Shown: positions 17,701-26,551 of the stretch, piece after piece
Position numbering within the stretch: position 1 is the stretch's first letter
Layout of the letters: each line of letters starts with the position of its first letter
Assembly: GCA_039029235.1 (NCBI GenBank)
Contig: JBCCGO010000004.1
Location: 1-37,986, forward strand
Direction: 5' to 3'
DNA length: 37,986 bases
Source of the DNA: JBCBRR01 sp039029235
Lineage (GTDB): Bacteria > Bacteroidota > Bacteroidia > Cytophagales > Amoebophilaceae
Program-made: the position numbers and the translations under genes
The notes under the pieces: model-generated
Told to the model about the DNA's origin: nothing
Database searches by the model: none
What the model saw: the letters and a program-made list of their open reading frames with translations, nothing else

Positions 17701-18610
17701 CAATATCCCTGAAGAAACCAATCTGATCGGTGACGTAGTCCTAGCCGATTGGACTGAAAATACAAGAAAAAATAGCTTGGTAAAACAGCTTGTAATAAAC
17801 TATACTAGCCAAAGAAACGCTATTATCAGCAACTTCAGAAGAGAGAAGCTAGACCTAGAAGTCGGCGATGAGCTTCCTACAGGGATTCTTAAGCTAGCTA
17901 AAGTACGTATAGCCAAAAAAAGAGAGCTACAGGCTGGCGATAAGATGGCAGGCAGGCATGGTAATAAGGGCATCGTTGCTAGGATAGTACGCCAAGAAGA
18001 TATGCCTTTCCTGGCCGACGGTACTCCTGTGGATATCGTTTTAAGCCCCTTAGGACTACCTTCTCGTATGAACTTAGGGCAGATTTATGAGGCCCTGCTA
18101 GGATGGGCTGGAGAAAAACTAGGGAAAAAATACGCTACTCCCATCTTTGCTGGAGCCTCTATGGAAGATGTAGCTAGAGAACTAGAGGAAGCACAATTGG
18201 CAGCATTTGGTAGAACAGAGCTCTATGATGGGCTGACAGGCGAAAAGTTTGGCCAAAAAGTTACAGTTGGCGTCATCTATATGCTTAAACTAGATCATCT
18301 GGCAGATGACAAAATACACGCGCGGTCCATTGGACCTTATTCATTGATCACGCAACAACCCCTAGGAGGCAGAGCAAAATTTGGAGGTCAGCGCTTTGGC
18401 GAAATGGAATTGTGGGCCCTGGAAGCCTTTGGTGCGGCTCATGTATTACAAGAAATGTTAACCACTAAGTCGGATGACGTACTAGGCCGTTCAAAAACTT
18501 ACGAGGCTATTGTAAAAGGAGCCAGCTTCCCTGAACCCGACATCCCCGAATCATTCAGCGTATTAATTCATGAACTTAGGGGACTGGGGCTAGAGATAAC
18601 CCTGAAGTAA
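14732..18610 (+). CDS. rpoB: DNA-directed RNA polymerase subunit beta
   Basis: A 1292-residue beta subunit, complete from the N-terminal lobe to the C-terminal FGEMELWALEAFGA and the final IHELRGLGLEI. The start is a TTG at 14732. A TGA lies nine bases upstream in frame (14723-14725), and the N-terminal DLLEIQFKSFQDFF block begins about 25 codons after the TTG, so this start is well supported. The rifampicin-binding segment (470-496) and the GDKMAGRHGNKG motif that contributes to the active site are present. In the rifampicin segment, Pro473, Leu477, Val481 and Ala485 occupy the positions of E. coli Gln510, Phe514, Asn518 and Ser522. Leu535 corresponds to Ile572. rpoC follows after 19 bases in the same operon. 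Confidence 0.99.
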   Translation: MIKKNKTISQRCSFASTKPAIDCPDLLEIQFKSFQDFFQFGTSPEKQAEEGLYKVFQENFPIEDARGNASLEFVNYTLTPPKYLPEECIERGVTYAVSLKARLRLLSNDNKDEGFKTIEQEVFLGNIPYMTPKGSFIINGAERVVISQIHRSPGVFFAQSKHISGAKLYSAKIIPFRGAWIEFATDVHNTMYAYIDRKKKFPITTLLRAIGYGTDKEILAIFGLSEEVKTTPKALKKKIGSKLALQVLRTWMEDSVDENTGEVATLERSEVLFEANAILDEKAIEILLASGVKSVVLHRENANLADYEIIYNTLAKDSADSEKAAVEQIYRQLRNTEAPDEQTARETIQGLFFSNKRYNLGMVGRHKINAKLGTDVPADVSVLTKKDILQIVTHLLGLINAKSVVDDIDHLSNRRIRTVGEQLHDQFAIGLSRLARTIKERMSLRDNEDFKPTDIVNSRTLSSVISSFFGTNPLSQLMDQVNPLAEVTHKRRVSALGPGGLSRERAGFEIRDIHHTHYGRLCTIETPEGPNIGLLSSLAIYAKINNLGFIETPYRSVKNGSVALEGKTVYLTAEEEDKYHIAQANAKIDEQGRLLDQKIKARLAGDFPLAAAKDITYMDIAPDQIVSIAASLIPFLEHNDASRALMGSNMQRQAVPLIQPEIPIVGTGIEKHVAQDFRGLIRAEKDGTIEYVDASKIVVKYERSEEEQLISFEEALQTYQLPQMKGTNQGTCINLKPIVFKGEQVRQGQILCEGYSTKDGELALGRNLKVAFMSWQGYNYEDAIVISERVVREDLFTSIHIEEFSLEIRDTKLGEEELTAELPNASEEAISHLDKNGIAAVGTTVQEGDILIGKIAPKGETDPTPEEKLLRAIFGDKAGNVKDASLRAPSSMHGVVVDTKLFLKPQRDKSSRDNARKKIELLKKLHAQNLSKLRASMIEKLSQLLQGEKSKGVYHQFGDELISSGKQFTTDLLEASLFPSKNLYHDESYYNIPEETNLIGDVVLADWTENTRKNSLVKQLVINYTSQRNAIISNFRREKLDLEVGDELPTGILKLAKVRIAKKRELQAGDKMAGRHGNKGIVARIVRQEDMPFLADGTPVDIVLSPLGLPSRMNLGQIYEALLGWAGEKLGKKYATPIFAGASMEDVARELEEAQLAAFGRTELYDGLTGEKFGQKVTVGVIYMLKLDHLADDKIHARSIGPYSLITQQPLGGRAKFGGQRFGEMELWALEAFGAAHVLQEMLTTKSDDVLGRSKTYEAIVKGASFPEPDIPESFSVLIHELRGLGLEITLK

Positions 18611-18629
18611 ACCGTTTACGTCTACATGT

Positions 18630-21600
18630 ATGCTAACCAGAAAAAATCCTAAAATCAACCCTCACTTCTCAGAAATTATTATCAGCCTTGCTTCTCCAGA
18701 ATCAATCCTAGAGCGTTCCTGGGGAGAAGTTGCACAACCTGATACCATTAACTACAGGACCTATAAGCCAGAAATGAAAGGGCTGTTTTGCGAACGAATT
18801 TTTGGCCCTGTAAAAGATTGGGAATGCCATTGCGGCAAATATAAACGCATTAGATACAAGGGGATCATATGCGATCGATGTGGGGTAGAGGTAGCAGAAA
18901 AAAAAGTCAGAAGAGAAAGAGTAGGGCATATTGAGTTAATTGTTCCTGTAGCACATACCTGGTATTTCAGGTCATTACCTAACAAGATTGGCTATTTACT
19001 CGACCTATCAACTAAAAGACTTGACCAGGTCATCTACTACGAAAGGTACATCGTAATTCAGCCAGGTATCAAGGCAGAAGATGGTATTGGCCACATGGAT
19101 TTCCTAACAGAGGAAGAATATCTGGCTACCTTGGACCAGCTTCCTGCCAATAATCAGCTTTTGGATGATGCTGATCCTAACAAATTCATTGCTAAAATGG
19201 GTGCTGAGGCCTTGGAAATGCTTTTGTATAGGCTGGATCTAGACGAACTGTCTCTTGCACTCAAAACTCAAGCAACCAATGATACTTCACAGCAGCGTAG
19301 GTTAGAAGCCCTAAAGCGACTAAAAATAGTCGAAGGCTTTAGAGAGTCTAAGCGCCGGGTAGCTAACCATCCAGCATGGATGATTATGCGGGCAATACCT
19401 GTCATACCCCCTGAACTTAGGCCACTGGTACCACTAGCAGGAGGCAGATTTGCTACTTCTGACTTGAATGATCTTTACCGCAGGGTGATTATTCGAAACA
19501 ATCGGCTCAAAAGACTGCTTGATATCAAGGCACCGGAAGTAATCTTGAGGAACGAGAAAAGAATATTGCAAGAGGCCGTAGATGCCTTGTTTGACAACGC
19601 TAAGAAAGCAACTGCTGTTGCCTCTGAAAATACTAGGATACTGAAGTCCTTTAGCGACATATTAAAGGGTAAACAAGGGCGGTTTCGTCAAAATCTTCTG
19701 GGGAAACGTGTGGACTACTCAGGCCGATCTGTCATTGTAGTAGGCCCCGAGTTAAAGCTGCATGAGTGCGGCTTGCCTAAAGATATGGCAGCCGAGTTAT
19801 TTAAACCCTTTATCATCAGAAGACTTATCGAAAGAGCAGCCGTCACGACAGTCAAAGCTGCCAAAAAAGTCGTTGAAGAAAAGTCACCTATTGTTTGGGA
19901 TATCCTAGAAAACATCTTAAAAGGGCACCCCATACTGCTCAACCGAGCCCCAACACTACATAGACTAGGAATACAAGCTTTCCAACCTAAGCTGATCGAG
20001 GGCAAAGCTATACAGCTACACCCTTTGGTCTGCACTGCATTTAATGCAGACTTTGACGGAGACCAGATGGCTGTTCATGTTCCGCTAAGCCACGAAGCGA
20101 TCACAGAAGCTTCTCTACTGATGCTCTCATCCCATAATATACTCAGTCCTACCGATGGCGCTCCTGTGATCGTACCTACCAAAGACATGGTCCTAGGCTT
20201 GTACTACCTTACCAAAGGCAGAAAAGATACCCCCGCATATCCTGTAAAAGGAGAAGGCATGAGTTTCTACTCAACAGAAGAAGTAACCATCGGCCTTAAC
20301 AGCGACACGGTTTCCCTTCATGCCCTAATTAAGGTAAAAGTAAAGACCCAAGATAGCGAAGGTGTGCTGGTTGAAAAAGTGCTTGATACTGTAGCAGGTA
20401 GGGTGATCTTCAACCAATATGTTCCTGAGGAACTAGGCTTTATTAACGAACCACTAACCGGCAAAAGATTACAGCACATCACCTCTCGAGTGTTTAGAAA
20501 ATTAGGGGCCACACGGACTGCCCAGTTCTTAGATGATATAAAAGAGCTAGGGTTTCAGATGGCATATAAGGCAGGGATAAGCATTGCTCTAGATAACATT
20601 AAAGTACCAGATATCAAGGGGAAACTCATTGAAAAAGCTCAGGTAGAAGTGAGTGCTGTGTGGGATAATTACCTACTGGGATTAATCACTGATAATGAGC
20701 GTTACAATCAGATTCTTGATATATGGACGCGCGTCAATACCCATGTTACTGCTGCCCTTATCCAGGCCTTAGAAGAGGATCAGCAAGGATTCAATCCTAT
20801 CCATCTGATGATGGCTTCCGGAGCAAGAGGTTCCAGGGAACAGGTCCGCCAGCTAGGAGGTATGCGAGGGCTGATGGCTAAGACTCAAAAAAGCATGCAA
20901 GATTCTACAAGAGTGATCATTGAAAATCCTATTCTTGCCAACTTCAAAGAAGGACTAGATGTAATTGAGTACTTTATTTCTACTCACGGGGCTAGAAAAG
21001 GACTGGCTGATACGGCTCTTAAGACAGCTGATGCTGGATATCTGACAAGGAGGCTTGTCGACGTAGCCCAGGACGTAATCACTACTGAAGAAGATTGTGG
21101 TTCACTAAGAGGTATCACAATAGCCACTTTGGTAAATAAGGACGAAGTTGCCGAACCAGTCTCGAAACGTATACTCGGCAGGGTTGCCGTAAAAGATATA
21201 TACGGTCCTACTACTAACAAACTTCTAGTTAGTGCAGGCAGCGAAATCACTGAAGAACTGGCTGCCCAAATTGAAAAGCTGGAAATAGCAGAGGTGGAAG
21301 TTAGGTCTGTGCTAACCTGCGAAGCAAAGCAAGGAGTATGTATGAAATGCTATGGCAGAAACCTAGCTACAGGTAAGCTAGTACAGCTAGGGGAGGCTGT
21401 GGGAGTTATTGCTGCCCAGTCTATCGGAGAGCCAGGTACACAGCTAACGATGCGCACATTCCATGTGGGGGGGGCTGCTGCTAGCACAGCTGTTGAGGAG
21501 AAACTAGAGGCTAAAGCCCGCGGTATCGTCGCCTTTGAAAATATGAATGTTGTGGAGGCGACCGATAGCCAAGGGGAGAAGCTAAGTGTAGTGGTAGGAA

Positions 21601-22868
21601 GATCTTGCGAAGTTAAAATATTAGATACCAATTCGAAGGTACTGATGCATAGACACGTGCCTTATGGGGCCTATCTGAGAGTAAAACAGGGTGATAAAGT
21701 GGAGCGCAATCAGGAAATATGCTACTGGGACCCCTACAATGCCGTTATCTTAACGACCATAGATGGAGAAGTTGAAATACAGGGATTAGAAGAAGGCATT
21801 ACCTATAAAGAAGAACAAGATGAGCAGACAGGCTATAGGAAGAAGGTAATTATTAAATCGAAAGACAAAACCAAGCATCCGAGTATTATTGTAAAGAATA
21901 AATCAGGTAAGCAGGTTAGTTATAATATCCCAGTAGAAGCTCACTTAATAGTAGAAAATGGCAGCACTGTCCAGACCGGTCAGCCACTCGTGAAAATTCC
22001 TAGGCTAATTAGCAAATCTAAGGATATTACCGGAGGCCTGCCTAGAGTTATAGAACTCTTTGAGGCCAGGAGCTCTTCTACGACCGCTGTCGTTAGTGGA
22101 ATTGACGGATTTGTTACCTATGGTGCGGTAAAGCGTGGTAATAGGGAGATCTTTGTCGAATCAAAGGAAGGAATGAAGATGAAATACCTTGTGCCCCTCT
22201 CGAGACATATTCTTGTCCAGAACAACGATTATATCAAAATTGGCTATCCCTTATCTGACGATAATATTTCGCCCGCTGACCTGCTACATATTAAAGGGCC
22301 AGCAGCTGTGCAAGAATATCTTGTAGGAGAGCTTCAGGCTGTGTACCATTTACAAGGCGTTAAGATCAACGATAAACATCTAGAAGTCATTATAAAACAA
22401 ATGACAAATAAGGTGGAAGTTATTGAATCAGGGGATACTACGCTTTTGCCTGGGCAGATCATCAATAAGGTTACTTTCAGAGAAGTAAACGGTAAGCTCT
22501 TCAACAAAAAAATTATTACCGATGCGGGGGATGCTAGTTCATTAAAAATTGGTCAACTTATGAATGCAAGAAGGCTCCATGAAGAAAACGCTAGCTTGAG
22601 ACAACAAGGTCTAAGACCCATTCAGGCAAGGGATAGTCAGCCAGCTATTGCCCGGGCTAAGCTGCAGGGCATTACACAAGCTGCTTTAGATACGAAGAGC
22701 TTTATATCAGCTGCATCCTTCCAGGATACGACAAGGGTGCTAAGTAGTGCTGCTATTCAAGGTAGGCGCGATACGCTCATAGGCTTAAAAGAAAATGCAA
22801 TTGTAGGTCACTTAATTCCTACAGGAACGGGTTTGCGCCATTACAACAAGCTCATTGTAGGGCCGTAG
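18630..22868 (+). CDS. rpoC: DNA-directed RNA polymerase subunit beta'
   Basis: A 1412-residue beta' subunit. The N-terminal zinc site is formed by the CHC and CDRC cysteines of the WECHCGKYKR...CDRCGVEV region (about residues 68-90). The catalytic NADFDGD loop holds the magnesium with Asp474, Asp476 and Asp478. The second zinc site near 890-910 has Cys in EEDCGS, TCEAK and GVCMKC. Trigger loop and bridge helix regions are present (LMMASGARGSREQ, then GLADTALKTADAGYLTRRLVDV). Like other Bacteroidota enzymes it has a C-terminal extension after VIEQMTNKVEV-like helices. The stop is TAG. Nothing that looks like a strong intrinsic terminator follows. Confidence 0.99.
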   Translation: MLTRKNPKINPHFSEIIISLASPESILERSWGEVAQPDTINYRTYKPEMKGLFCERIFGPVKDWECHCGKYKRIRYKGIICDRCGVEVAEKKVRRERVGHIELIVPVAHTWYFRSLPNKIGYLLDLSTKRLDQVIYYERYIVIQPGIKAEDGIGHMDFLTEEEYLATLDQLPANNQLLDDADPNKFIAKMGAEALEMLLYRLDLDELSLALKTQATNDTSQQRRLEALKRLKIVEGFRESKRRVANHPAWMIMRAIPVIPPELRPLVPLAGGRFATSDLNDLYRRVIIRNNRLKRLLDIKAPEVILRNEKRILQEAVDALFDNAKKATAVASENTRILKSFSDILKGKQGRFRQNLLGKRVDYSGRSVIVVGPELKLHECGLPKDMAAELFKPFIIRRLIERAAVTTVKAAKKVVEEKSPIVWDILENILKGHPILLNRAPTLHRLGIQAFQPKLIEGKAIQLHPLVCTAFNADFDGDQMAVHVPLSHEAITEASLLMLSSHNILSPTDGAPVIVPTKDMVLGLYYLTKGRKDTPAYPVKGEGMSFYSTEEVTIGLNSDTVSLHALIKVKVKTQDSEGVLVEKVLDTVAGRVIFNQYVPEELGFINEPLTGKRLQHITSRVFRKLGATRTAQFLDDIKELGFQMAYKAGISIALDNIKVPDIKGKLIEKAQVEVSAVWDNYLLGLITDNERYNQILDIWTRVNTHVTAALIQALEEDQQGFNPIHLMMASGARGSREQVRQLGGMRGLMAKTQKSMQDSTRVIIENPILANFKEGLDVIEYFISTHGARKGLADTALKTADAGYLTRRLVDVAQDVITTEEDCGSLRGITIATLVNKDEVAEPVSKRILGRVAVKDIYGPTTNKLLVSAGSEITEELAAQIEKLEIAEVEVRSVLTCEAKQGVCMKCYGRNLATGKLVQLGEAVGVIAAQSIGEPGTQLTMRTFHVGGAAASTAVEEKLEAKARGIVAFENMNVVEATDSQGEKLSVVVGRSCEVKILDTNSKVLMHRHVPYGAYLRVKQGDKVERNQEICYWDPYNAVILTTIDGEVEIQGLEEGITYKEEQDEQTGYRKKVIIKSKDKTKHPSIIVKNKSGKQVSYNIPVEAHLIVENGSTVQTGQPLVKIPRLISKSKDITGGLPRVIELFEARSSSTTAVVSGIDGFVTYGAVKRGNREIFVESKEGMKMKYLVPLSRHILVQNNDYIKIGYPLSDDNISPADLLHIKGPAAVQEYLVGELQAVYHLQGVKINDKHLEVIIKQMTNKVEVIESGDTTLLPGQIINKVTFREVNGKLFNKKIITDAGDASSLKIGQLMNARRLHEENASLRQQGLRPIQARDSQPAIARAKLQGITQAALDTKSFISAASFQDTTRVLSSAAIQGRRDTLIGLKENAIVGHLIPTGTGLRHYNKLIVGP

Positions 22869-23216
22869 GAGGAGTATGAGGTATTGAAGACCGCTAGAGC
22901 AGCTTCGCCTCCGAGGGATCTTACAGCAGCCGACACTGTAGGGGCATATGCTAGTGAAAAAGAAGTGCTGCATACTAGAAAGGGGGTACTTCATCCTAGT
23001 CAGGTGCGATCACTGAGGTGTTAGCGTCGTGCTAGCTATTTTCCCTAAAATGGCAGGTCTAGTGTCGTTCAAAGATATTAGACCAGCATTTTGTGTCCAA
23101 CTTCTCGTAAAGTCGCCTGCTGAGGGATGCTGCTACAGCCCAGATAAATAGTGTGGGCTAGGTAACCAGGTAATGCCGATCTTTAATCAATAAGATAAAA
23201 TAGGAGTACTTCCCTT
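22869..23216. other. 348-base spacer after rpoC
   Basis: No coding frame and no convincing terminator is seen. A weak imperfect inverted repeat (AGGTCTA near 23060 and TAGACCA near 23088) is present. The stretch probably holds the end of the rpoBC transcript and the promoter of the next gene. Confidence 0.5.
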
Positions 23217-23570
23217 ATGTTGATCCGCAGCCGACTCTCATCTATGAGGTCGTTATTGGCTCTTGTTATTTTACACTGTACATCCCACAGCTTGCAGGCT
23301 GGACCTACCTCCGGTATGCTACCCAAAGATCGAATGGTTGATATATTGGCAGACTTGGAGTTGACAAGGGCGGTGGTATATGGTTGTGCTAATGCCAACC
23401 AAGCAGTAGCTAATCAGCTTTTCCGGGAGCATGTCCAGTGTATCTACCAAAAATATGCTGTGGACCCAGCCGTCTTTCAGCAAAGCTATTTGTATTACCT
23501 GAACCATCCTGAGCTGATGCAGGACATCTATGTACTAGTTATAGCTAGGCTAGAAGAGCTTTTGCTGTAG
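23217..23570 (+). CDS. DUF4296 family exported protein
   Basis: A 117-residue protein with a hydrophobic N-terminal segment (LLALVILHC) that looks like a signal sequence. The cysteine may be a lipid-attachment site, but LHC is not a standard lipobox. The mature part shows the DUF4296 pattern: LPKDRMVDILADLELTRAVV, then an IYQKYAVDPAVFQQSYLYY segment and a final YVLVIARLEELL. This family is common in Bacteroidota; its function is unknown. The start could be the ATG at 23217 or the one at 23244, which would put the signal sequence directly at the N-terminus. The gene stands alone between rpoC and tRNA-Arg. The stop is TAG. Confidence 0.75.
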   Translation: MLIRSRLSSMRSLLALVILHCTSHSLQAGPTSGMLPKDRMVDILADLELTRAVVYGCANANQAVANQLFREHVQCIYQKYAVDPAVFQQSYLYYLNHPELMQDIYVLVIARLEELLL

Positions 23571-23609
23571 CTGTAAGGCTGGCTTCTGCGTAAGCACCAT
23601 GGGAAGACT

Positions 23610-23621
23610 GCTTCGCGAAGC
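23610..23621. repeat. 12-bp perfect palindrome
   Basis: GCTTCGCGAAGC is self-complementary. It lies 80 bases beyond the 3' end of the minus-strand tRNA-Arg and 40 bases after the DUF4296 gene. It is a possible hairpin for RNA from either side. No T-run follows. Confidence 0.3.
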
Positions 23622-23701
23622 TATGTATTTGCAACCCCACTGACTATCTCAGGGGGAATAGACAAACTTTATGGGGGAGTAAGCTTTAAGCCAGTGGTTA
23701 G

Positions 23702-23773
23702 TAGCCTCGGCAGGAATCGAACCTGCACCAGAAGTTTAGGAAACTTCTATTCTATCCATTGAACTACGAGGCC
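23702..23773 (-). tRNA. tRNA-Arg(CCT)
   Basis: The minus strand folds as a 72-base tRNA with acceptor GGCCTCG/CGAGGCT (G1-U72), D-stem GTTC/GAAT, anticodon stem AAGT/ACTT with the loop TTCCTAA (anticodon CCT), T-arm GCAGG-TTCGATT-CCTGC and discriminator A. It reads AGG codons. It lies 17 bases downstream of the hflX stop on the same strand. No CCA is encoded. Confidence 0.94.
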
Positions 23774-23790
23774 AGAAATGACAAAACTAG

Positions 23791-24984
23791 CTAGTATGCA
23801 GCACTCTTTAGGTAATTAGGATAGATCTGCTGGTGTTTTTCTTGCACTTGTTGGCAAAGAAGCTCCTTGAGTACTGCTATGTTCTTCTGATGTTTAGCAG
23901 AGATAAATACAGTACAGCAACCATATTGATTGAAATAAGATCTTTGCAGCTTGGTTAGGTTTGTCCTGTTTTCTTGGCTAGTAGTGTTAAGCTGGTCGAC
24001 CTTGTTGAAGACAAGGATCGTAGGCAAGGCTGCGGCACCAATCTCTTGCAGTGTTTCTTGTACGACTTGTATTTGTTCCTCACAAGCTGGATGGGAAATA
24101 TCTATCACATGGAGCAGCACATTAGCTTCTCTTACTTCGTCTAGCGTTGATTTGAAACATTCGATCAGGGTGTGTGGGAGCTTGCGAATGAAGCCTACTG
24201 TATCGGTTAGCAAACAAGGAATGTTATTAATGACTACTCTACGAACAGTAGCGCCTATGGTAGCAAAGAGCTTATCTTCTGTGTACCCATTGGCTTTAGC
24301 GAGTAGGTTCATGAGTGTAGATTTACCTACGTTGGTGTAGCCCACTAGGGCTACTCTTACTAAATTTTTTCTAGTTTTACGTTGGGTTATGCTTTGCCTA
24401 TCGATAGCCTGTAGCTTTCTACGTAGCAGAAAAATTTTGCCTTGCACGATCCTGCGGTCTGTTTCTAGCTCCTTTTCTCCAGGACCACGCATACCAGCCA
24501 TACCTCCTTTTTGCCTGGATAAGTGTGTCCACATTTTGGTTAGCCGAGGTAATAGATATTGATATTGCGCTAGTTCAACTTGTGTTTTTGCTTGCATGGG
24601 TTGGGCGCGCATAGCAAAGATATTTAATATCAGGAGGTTCCTATCCAATACGGGGCATTGCAGTGCGGTCCCCAAGTTACGTGTCTGCGAGGGAGTTAGT
24701 TCATCATCAAAAATCACCTGGTCTACTTGTTGTTCTCTCACAAAATCGCTTAGCGCTGCTAACTTGCCTTTGCCTATCAGTGTGTTTACATGAGGCTTCT
24801 CTAGGCGCTGTGTAACAGTATCTACGGTCTTGATACCTAGGGTATGTGCTAGTAAGGTGAGCTCTTCTAGGTGCTCTTGGGCCTGTGGGCTAGGCTGGAG
24901 GGGTGTTACTAGTGCCACTAATACAGCAGTTGTTTGTTTGGAGGCTGTACCTATGTAGTGATGCATACGAATGGGGTGTCGCAA
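23791..24984 (-). CDS. hflX: GTPase HflX
   Basis: A 397-residue HflX. The N-terminal domain contains the GKGK motif (about 71-74) and the DDELTPSQ-NLG block. A glycine-rich linker GGMAGMRGPGEKELETDRR follows. The G domain has the P-loop GYTNVGKS (215-222), the G3 motif DTVGFIRKLPH and NKVD. HflX binds the 50S subunit, splits stalled 70S ribosomes and rescues them under stress. The start may be the ATG at 24984 or the in-frame ATG six codons later (24966), which fits the family slightly better. tRNA-Arg follows directly downstream. Confidence 0.96.
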   Translation of the reverse strand: MRHPIRMHHYIGTASKQTTAVLVALVTPLQPSPQAQEHLEELTLLAHTLGIKTVDTVTQRLEKPHVNTLIGKGKLAALSDFVREQQVDQVIFDDELTPSQTRNLGTALQCPVLDRNLLILNIFAMRAQPMQAKTQVELAQYQYLLPRLTKMWTHLSRQKGGMAGMRGPGEKELETDRRIVQGKIFLLRRKLQAIDRQSITQRKTRKNLVRVALVGYTNVGKSTLMNLLAKANGYTEDKLFATIGATVRRVVINNIPCLLTDTVGFIRKLPHTLIECFKSTLDEVREANVLLHVIDISHPACEEQIQVVQETLQEIGAAALPTILVFNKVDQLNTTSQENRTNLTKLQRSYFNQYGCCTVFISAKHQKNIAVLKELLCQQVQEKHQQIYPNYLKSAAY

Positions 24985-25304
24985 TAAGGGATACTAAGTG
25001 CTTTACTTAATGGATCATTACTTTCATCGCTCCTTGCGAAGCGCTCGATTTATATGCAAATTTAAAAAGGTCCGACAGTTTATCTGAATCATAGGTAGGT
25101 TGCAATACATCGCTATCTATTTAAAGGGGCTCGTATCCTATAAATGGAGACACTACTGGCGTACATTAGTAGTATGAAATCAAATTTCCTTCGTATGTTT
25201 ACTGCTATACGCGCTCGTAGCTCAGTTTTCACATGCTTCTTTAGCGTATGCTATTGCATACCCAGACATATATGCTAAATTCCTGCATGCGAGTGCATGG
25301 TGCT
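24985..25304. other. Divergent hflX-dprA intergenic region
   Basis: This stretch must hold the promoters of the divergently transcribed hflX and dprA. I found no clear TAnnTTTG box. A 44-codon frame at 25144-25278 (plus) has no recognisable features and runs out of frame into the dprA start region. Confidence 0.4.
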
Positions 25305-26429
25305 ATGAATAACCAGGATCAAGAAAAGCTATGCCAGGTAGCGCTTAGTTTGGTTGAAGGTGTAGGTACTACACTTTGGAAGAAGTTAATAGCTCAGTTT
25401 GGCTCTGCCCAAGCAGTGTTTCAAAGTTCTGCCAAAAGCTTAATACGTATTCCGGGTAGTAGTAGGCGCTTGGCTGCTGCAATTCTTAAAAAAGACACCC
25501 TCAGTACAGCAGAAGCGTTGCTGATAGCTCACCAACGAGCGAGCATAGAGATTATTTCTTTCTATGACGCAGCTTATCCAGAGCGTCTGAGGCATACTAC
25601 GGATGCCCCGCCTTTGCTATACTTTCGGGGAAATACAAATCTTAATGCAACCAGAATTATCAGTATAGTGGGTACTAGAAAGGCTACTGCCTATGGTAGG
25701 CAAATGGTAGAAAAACTTATTAGTGAGCTGTGTGCTTATCATGTGCTTATTGTGAGTGGGCTGGCCTATGGTATTGATATATGTGCTCATAGAGAAGCAC
25801 TGAAGTATGGCTTACCTACGCTGACTGTTTTAGCAGGGGACTCAGGTACAATTTACCCTTCTATGCACAAAAAGGTAGCCTTGGCAATGCTGGCTCAAGG
25901 AGGAATACTGAGTGAGCACCCGCTAGGTACGGTTCTAGAAACACATCAATTTCCTGCTCGGAATAGGATTATTGCGGGTATTGCAGATGCTACCGTTGTG
26001 ATAGAAGCTGGCGATAAAAGTGGTGCTTTGATTACAGCTGACTGTGCCAATGCCTACGATAGAGAAGTATTTGCTGTTCCTGGCAGCATCTATGATGCTT
26101 CCTCATCAGGCTGTAATTATCTAATCAAAACTCAGCAAGCGCATCTTATAACGGACGCTGGTGATATTGCATACATCATGAATTGGGATACGGATACCAA
26201 CGCACTCCGACCTAGTGATCCCATGCTGAAAAAGCTACCGCAGCTCACTACCCAAGAACAGGGTGCTGTACAAGCACTGAAGAAGTTGCATAAAGCAGTT
26301 CATATTGACGAGCTAAGCTACCAAGCGAGTATACCGCTTAATCAGCTGCCATCTATAATGTTGCAGCTGGAACTGAAGAATGTGGTTAAGTTTCTGCCAG
26401 GGAATAAGTTTAGGCTAGCTGCGGCTTAG
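25305..26429 (+). CDS. dprA: DNA-processing protein DprA
   Basis: An N-terminal helix-hairpin-helix/SAM-like part (SLVEGVGTTLWKKLIAQFG) is followed by the Rossmann-fold DprA domain with VGTRKATAYG, SGLAYGIDICAH, FPARNRIIAGIAD and SGALITADCA. A C-terminal winged-helix domain (about the last 65 residues) ends in NKFRLA. DprA binds incoming single-stranded DNA and loads RecA during natural transformation, and is kept in many bacteria without proven competence. The frame opens at an ATG at 25248 with further ATGs at 25272, 25287 and 25305. I chose 25305 because MNNQDQEKLCQVALSL corresponds to the family N-terminus; this gives 374 residues. Confidence 0.95.
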   Translation: MNNQDQEKLCQVALSLVEGVGTTLWKKLIAQFGSAQAVFQSSAKSLIRIPGSSRRLAAAILKKDTLSTAEALLIAHQRASIEIISFYDAAYPERLRHTTDAPPLLYFRGNTNLNATRIISIVGTRKATAYGRQMVEKLISELCAYHVLIVSGLAYGIDICAHREALKYGLPTLTVLAGDSGTIYPSMHKKVALAMLAQGGILSEHPLGTVLETHQFPARNRIIAGIADATVVIEAGDKSGALITADCANAYDREVFAVPGSIYDASSSGCNYLIKTQQAHLITDAGDIAYIMNWDTDTNALRPSDPMLKKLPQLTTQEQGAVQALKKLHKAVHIDELSYQASIPLNQLPSIMLQLELKNVVKFLPGNKFRLAAA

Positions 26430-26551
26430 GAGGTGTTGAATTTTACTCCTGGGATATCCCTAGTGCTCCTTACTTTTGGCTACTCGTCTTTACTGGGCAC
26501 TACCTCGATAGGCTAAGCGTTTTAGCATCTAGCGAACGCGTGCTTAGCTGC

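Noticed and set aside
25144..25278. A 44-codon plus-strand frame before dprA
   Set aside because: It overlaps the dprA start region in another frame and has no recognisable features.
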